64,000 nt of DNA from Shewanella sp. 10N.286.48.A6. Lineage in GTDB: Bacteria; Pseudomonadota; Gammaproteobacteria; Enterobacterales; Shewanellaceae. The number at the start of each line of letters is the position of its first letter. Position 1 is the stretch's first letter. Shown piece after piece: positions 63,473 to 64,000 of the stretch. A model generated the notes under the pieces. It saw nothing but the letters and a program-made list of their open reading frames with translations, was not told where the DNA came from and did no database searches. The position numbers and the translations under genes were made by a program. The DNA lies in contig NZ_MCVI01000021.1 in the NCBI RefSeq assembly GCF_002873135.1, positions 257,144 to 321,143 on the forward strand, written 5' to 3'.

Positions 63473-63710
63473 ATGATGTCGGATCACATACTCTACTTAA
63501 ACAGTTACGTAACTGAGCTTAAGGAGACTTACAAATGACTTGCTGAGTACAAGCAGCACAATTACCAATCGCAACGAATAGTCGCTTATAAACACTTACA
63601 AGTGATATGAACTGCATATAGAGCTATTGCCCTTCACCAGTTTAGAACTAAAGTCTTTAATAGGTCATAACGGCTTAGGTGAAACGGCTTTAGATATCGT
63701 TAAAACCTAA
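63473..63710 (+). pseudogene. Possible decayed small gene
   Basis: Reads MMSDHILYLNSYVTELKETYK to a TGA (63536-63538), resumes in another frame as LAEYKQHNYQSQRIVAYKHLQVI and again as ELLPFTSLELKSLIGHNGLG, ALDIVKT to TAA 63710. The pieces look protein-like but need shifts, so this may be a degraded ORF, perhaps of a mobile gene. Not assigned to a family. Confidence 0.25.
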
Positions 63711-63919
63711 CGCTTCGAGTTTGAGAAACCAGCTAAGAATTTACGATTTAGCATAAGTGAGAGGAAATATAACAATTTACAACAGTAGTAACATCAACAA
63801 AGTGAACAATAAACACTCAAATTAATGATTTTAAAATACTTCATAGTTTTTTAATTAATCTAAAAAGTAAAAAATATCATCATTGCTGACATCTGGAATA
63901 AATGCTTAATATTAAAACT

Positions 63920-63946
63920 AAATATCATCATAGAATGATGATATTT
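63920..63946. terminator. 12-bp perfect hairpin, AT-rich
   Basis: AAATATCATCAT / ATGATGATATTT with a 3-base loop. No GC clamp; could be a weak terminator or an operator-like dyad. Confidence 0.35.
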
Positions 63947-63959
63947 ATTCGACGCAACG

Positions 63960-63988
63960 AAAAAAGCCTCATCTTTCGATGAGGCTTT
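63960..63988 (-). terminator. Terminator for a gene beyond the right edge
   Basis: AAAGCCTCATC / GATGAGGCTTT, tetraloop TTTC, six T on the minus strand. It presumably ends a minus-strand gene outside the window. Confidence 0.8.
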
Positions 63989-64000
63989 CGTCTTTATGTT

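Overview
The window reads as chromosomal DNA of a low-GC marine gammaproteobacterium, most likely Shewanella or a close relative. The inference rests on NapC and a CcpA-type cytochrome c peroxidase, MetJ/MetR control, DUF3622, DUF3087 and TIGR03899 proteins, RlhA, a B12-riboswitch-controlled BtuB-like receptor, and four GGDEF proteins. No phage or plasmid backbone, CRISPR array, rRNA or intact insertion sequence was seen. Assignments come from reading translated sequence and recalled family features; no database search was run.

Layout. 1-1355: 5' part of a divergent SecA-like ATPase (minus strand, runs off the left edge). 1.4-3.6 kb: a long gene-poor stretch with a MITE-like inverted repeat, a likely sigma-54 promoter driving two tiny secreted/membrane proteins, and a possible dispersed repeat. 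3.7-6.0 kb: a four-gene envelope lipoprotein operon (CsgG-like, small lipoprotein, DUF4810, DUF799). 6.4-9.0 kb: TM2 protein, PACE efflux pump, YkvI-like transporter. 9.4-12.9 kb: PAS-GGDEF, Tsx/OmpK channel, membrane GGDEF. 13.2-19.2 kb: orphan NapC, remnant of an MFS transporter, PD40 protein, a broken and an intact HopJ-family gene flanking a lipoprotein, a double cupin and a dihaem peroxidase. 19.7-22.6 kb: P-loop-like protein plus MscS channel, then rpiA. 22.9-25.2 kb: ECF sigma factor, membrane anti-sigma candidate and DUF4097 protein in overlapping frames, with a sorting-signal-like tail just beyond the last stop codon. 25.4-26.5 kb: Crp/Fnr-type regulator and an unknown helical protein. 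27.6-31.6 kb: two tandem TPR-GGDEF proteins. 31.6-41.9 kb: queG, dodecin, metR with MetJ boxes, HDOD protein, btuB with cobalamin riboswitch, DUF3622, rlhA, a phosphoribosyltransferase. 42.4-44.4 kb: DsbA-like lipoprotein, cytochrome b561-like protein, hemG. 44.6-49.2 kb: Fur-box-preceded porin, imelysin and dihaem oxidoreductase. 49.4-58.9 kb: MFS transporter, TIGR03899, PilZ-like protein, ohr with twin operators, DUF3087, the egtB-egtD ergothioneine pair, SnoaL-like protein, LysR regulator, acuI. 59.3-63.0 kb: a two-gene module (SAM methyltransferase and a nuclease-helicase-S24 fusion) beside tRNA-Trp. The right end holds a decayed reading frame and hairpins.

Connections. Four diguanylate cyclases, an HDOD protein and a PilZ-like protein suggest dense c-di-GMP and stress signalling. 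Iron and haem (porin-imelysin-dihaem oxidoreductase, hemG, peroxidase), peroxide and thiol defence (ohr, egtBD), and B12/methionine metabolism (btuB, B12-dependent QueG, metR) recur.

The strongest candidates for undescribed biology are the methyltransferase plus nuclease-helicase-S24 module, the sigma/anti-sigma/DUF4097 operon with its in-frame tail after a UAG stop, the P-loop-like/MscS pair, and the sigma-54-driven small-protein pair. A minor but repeated oddity is tandem duplication across gene 3' ends at three loci.
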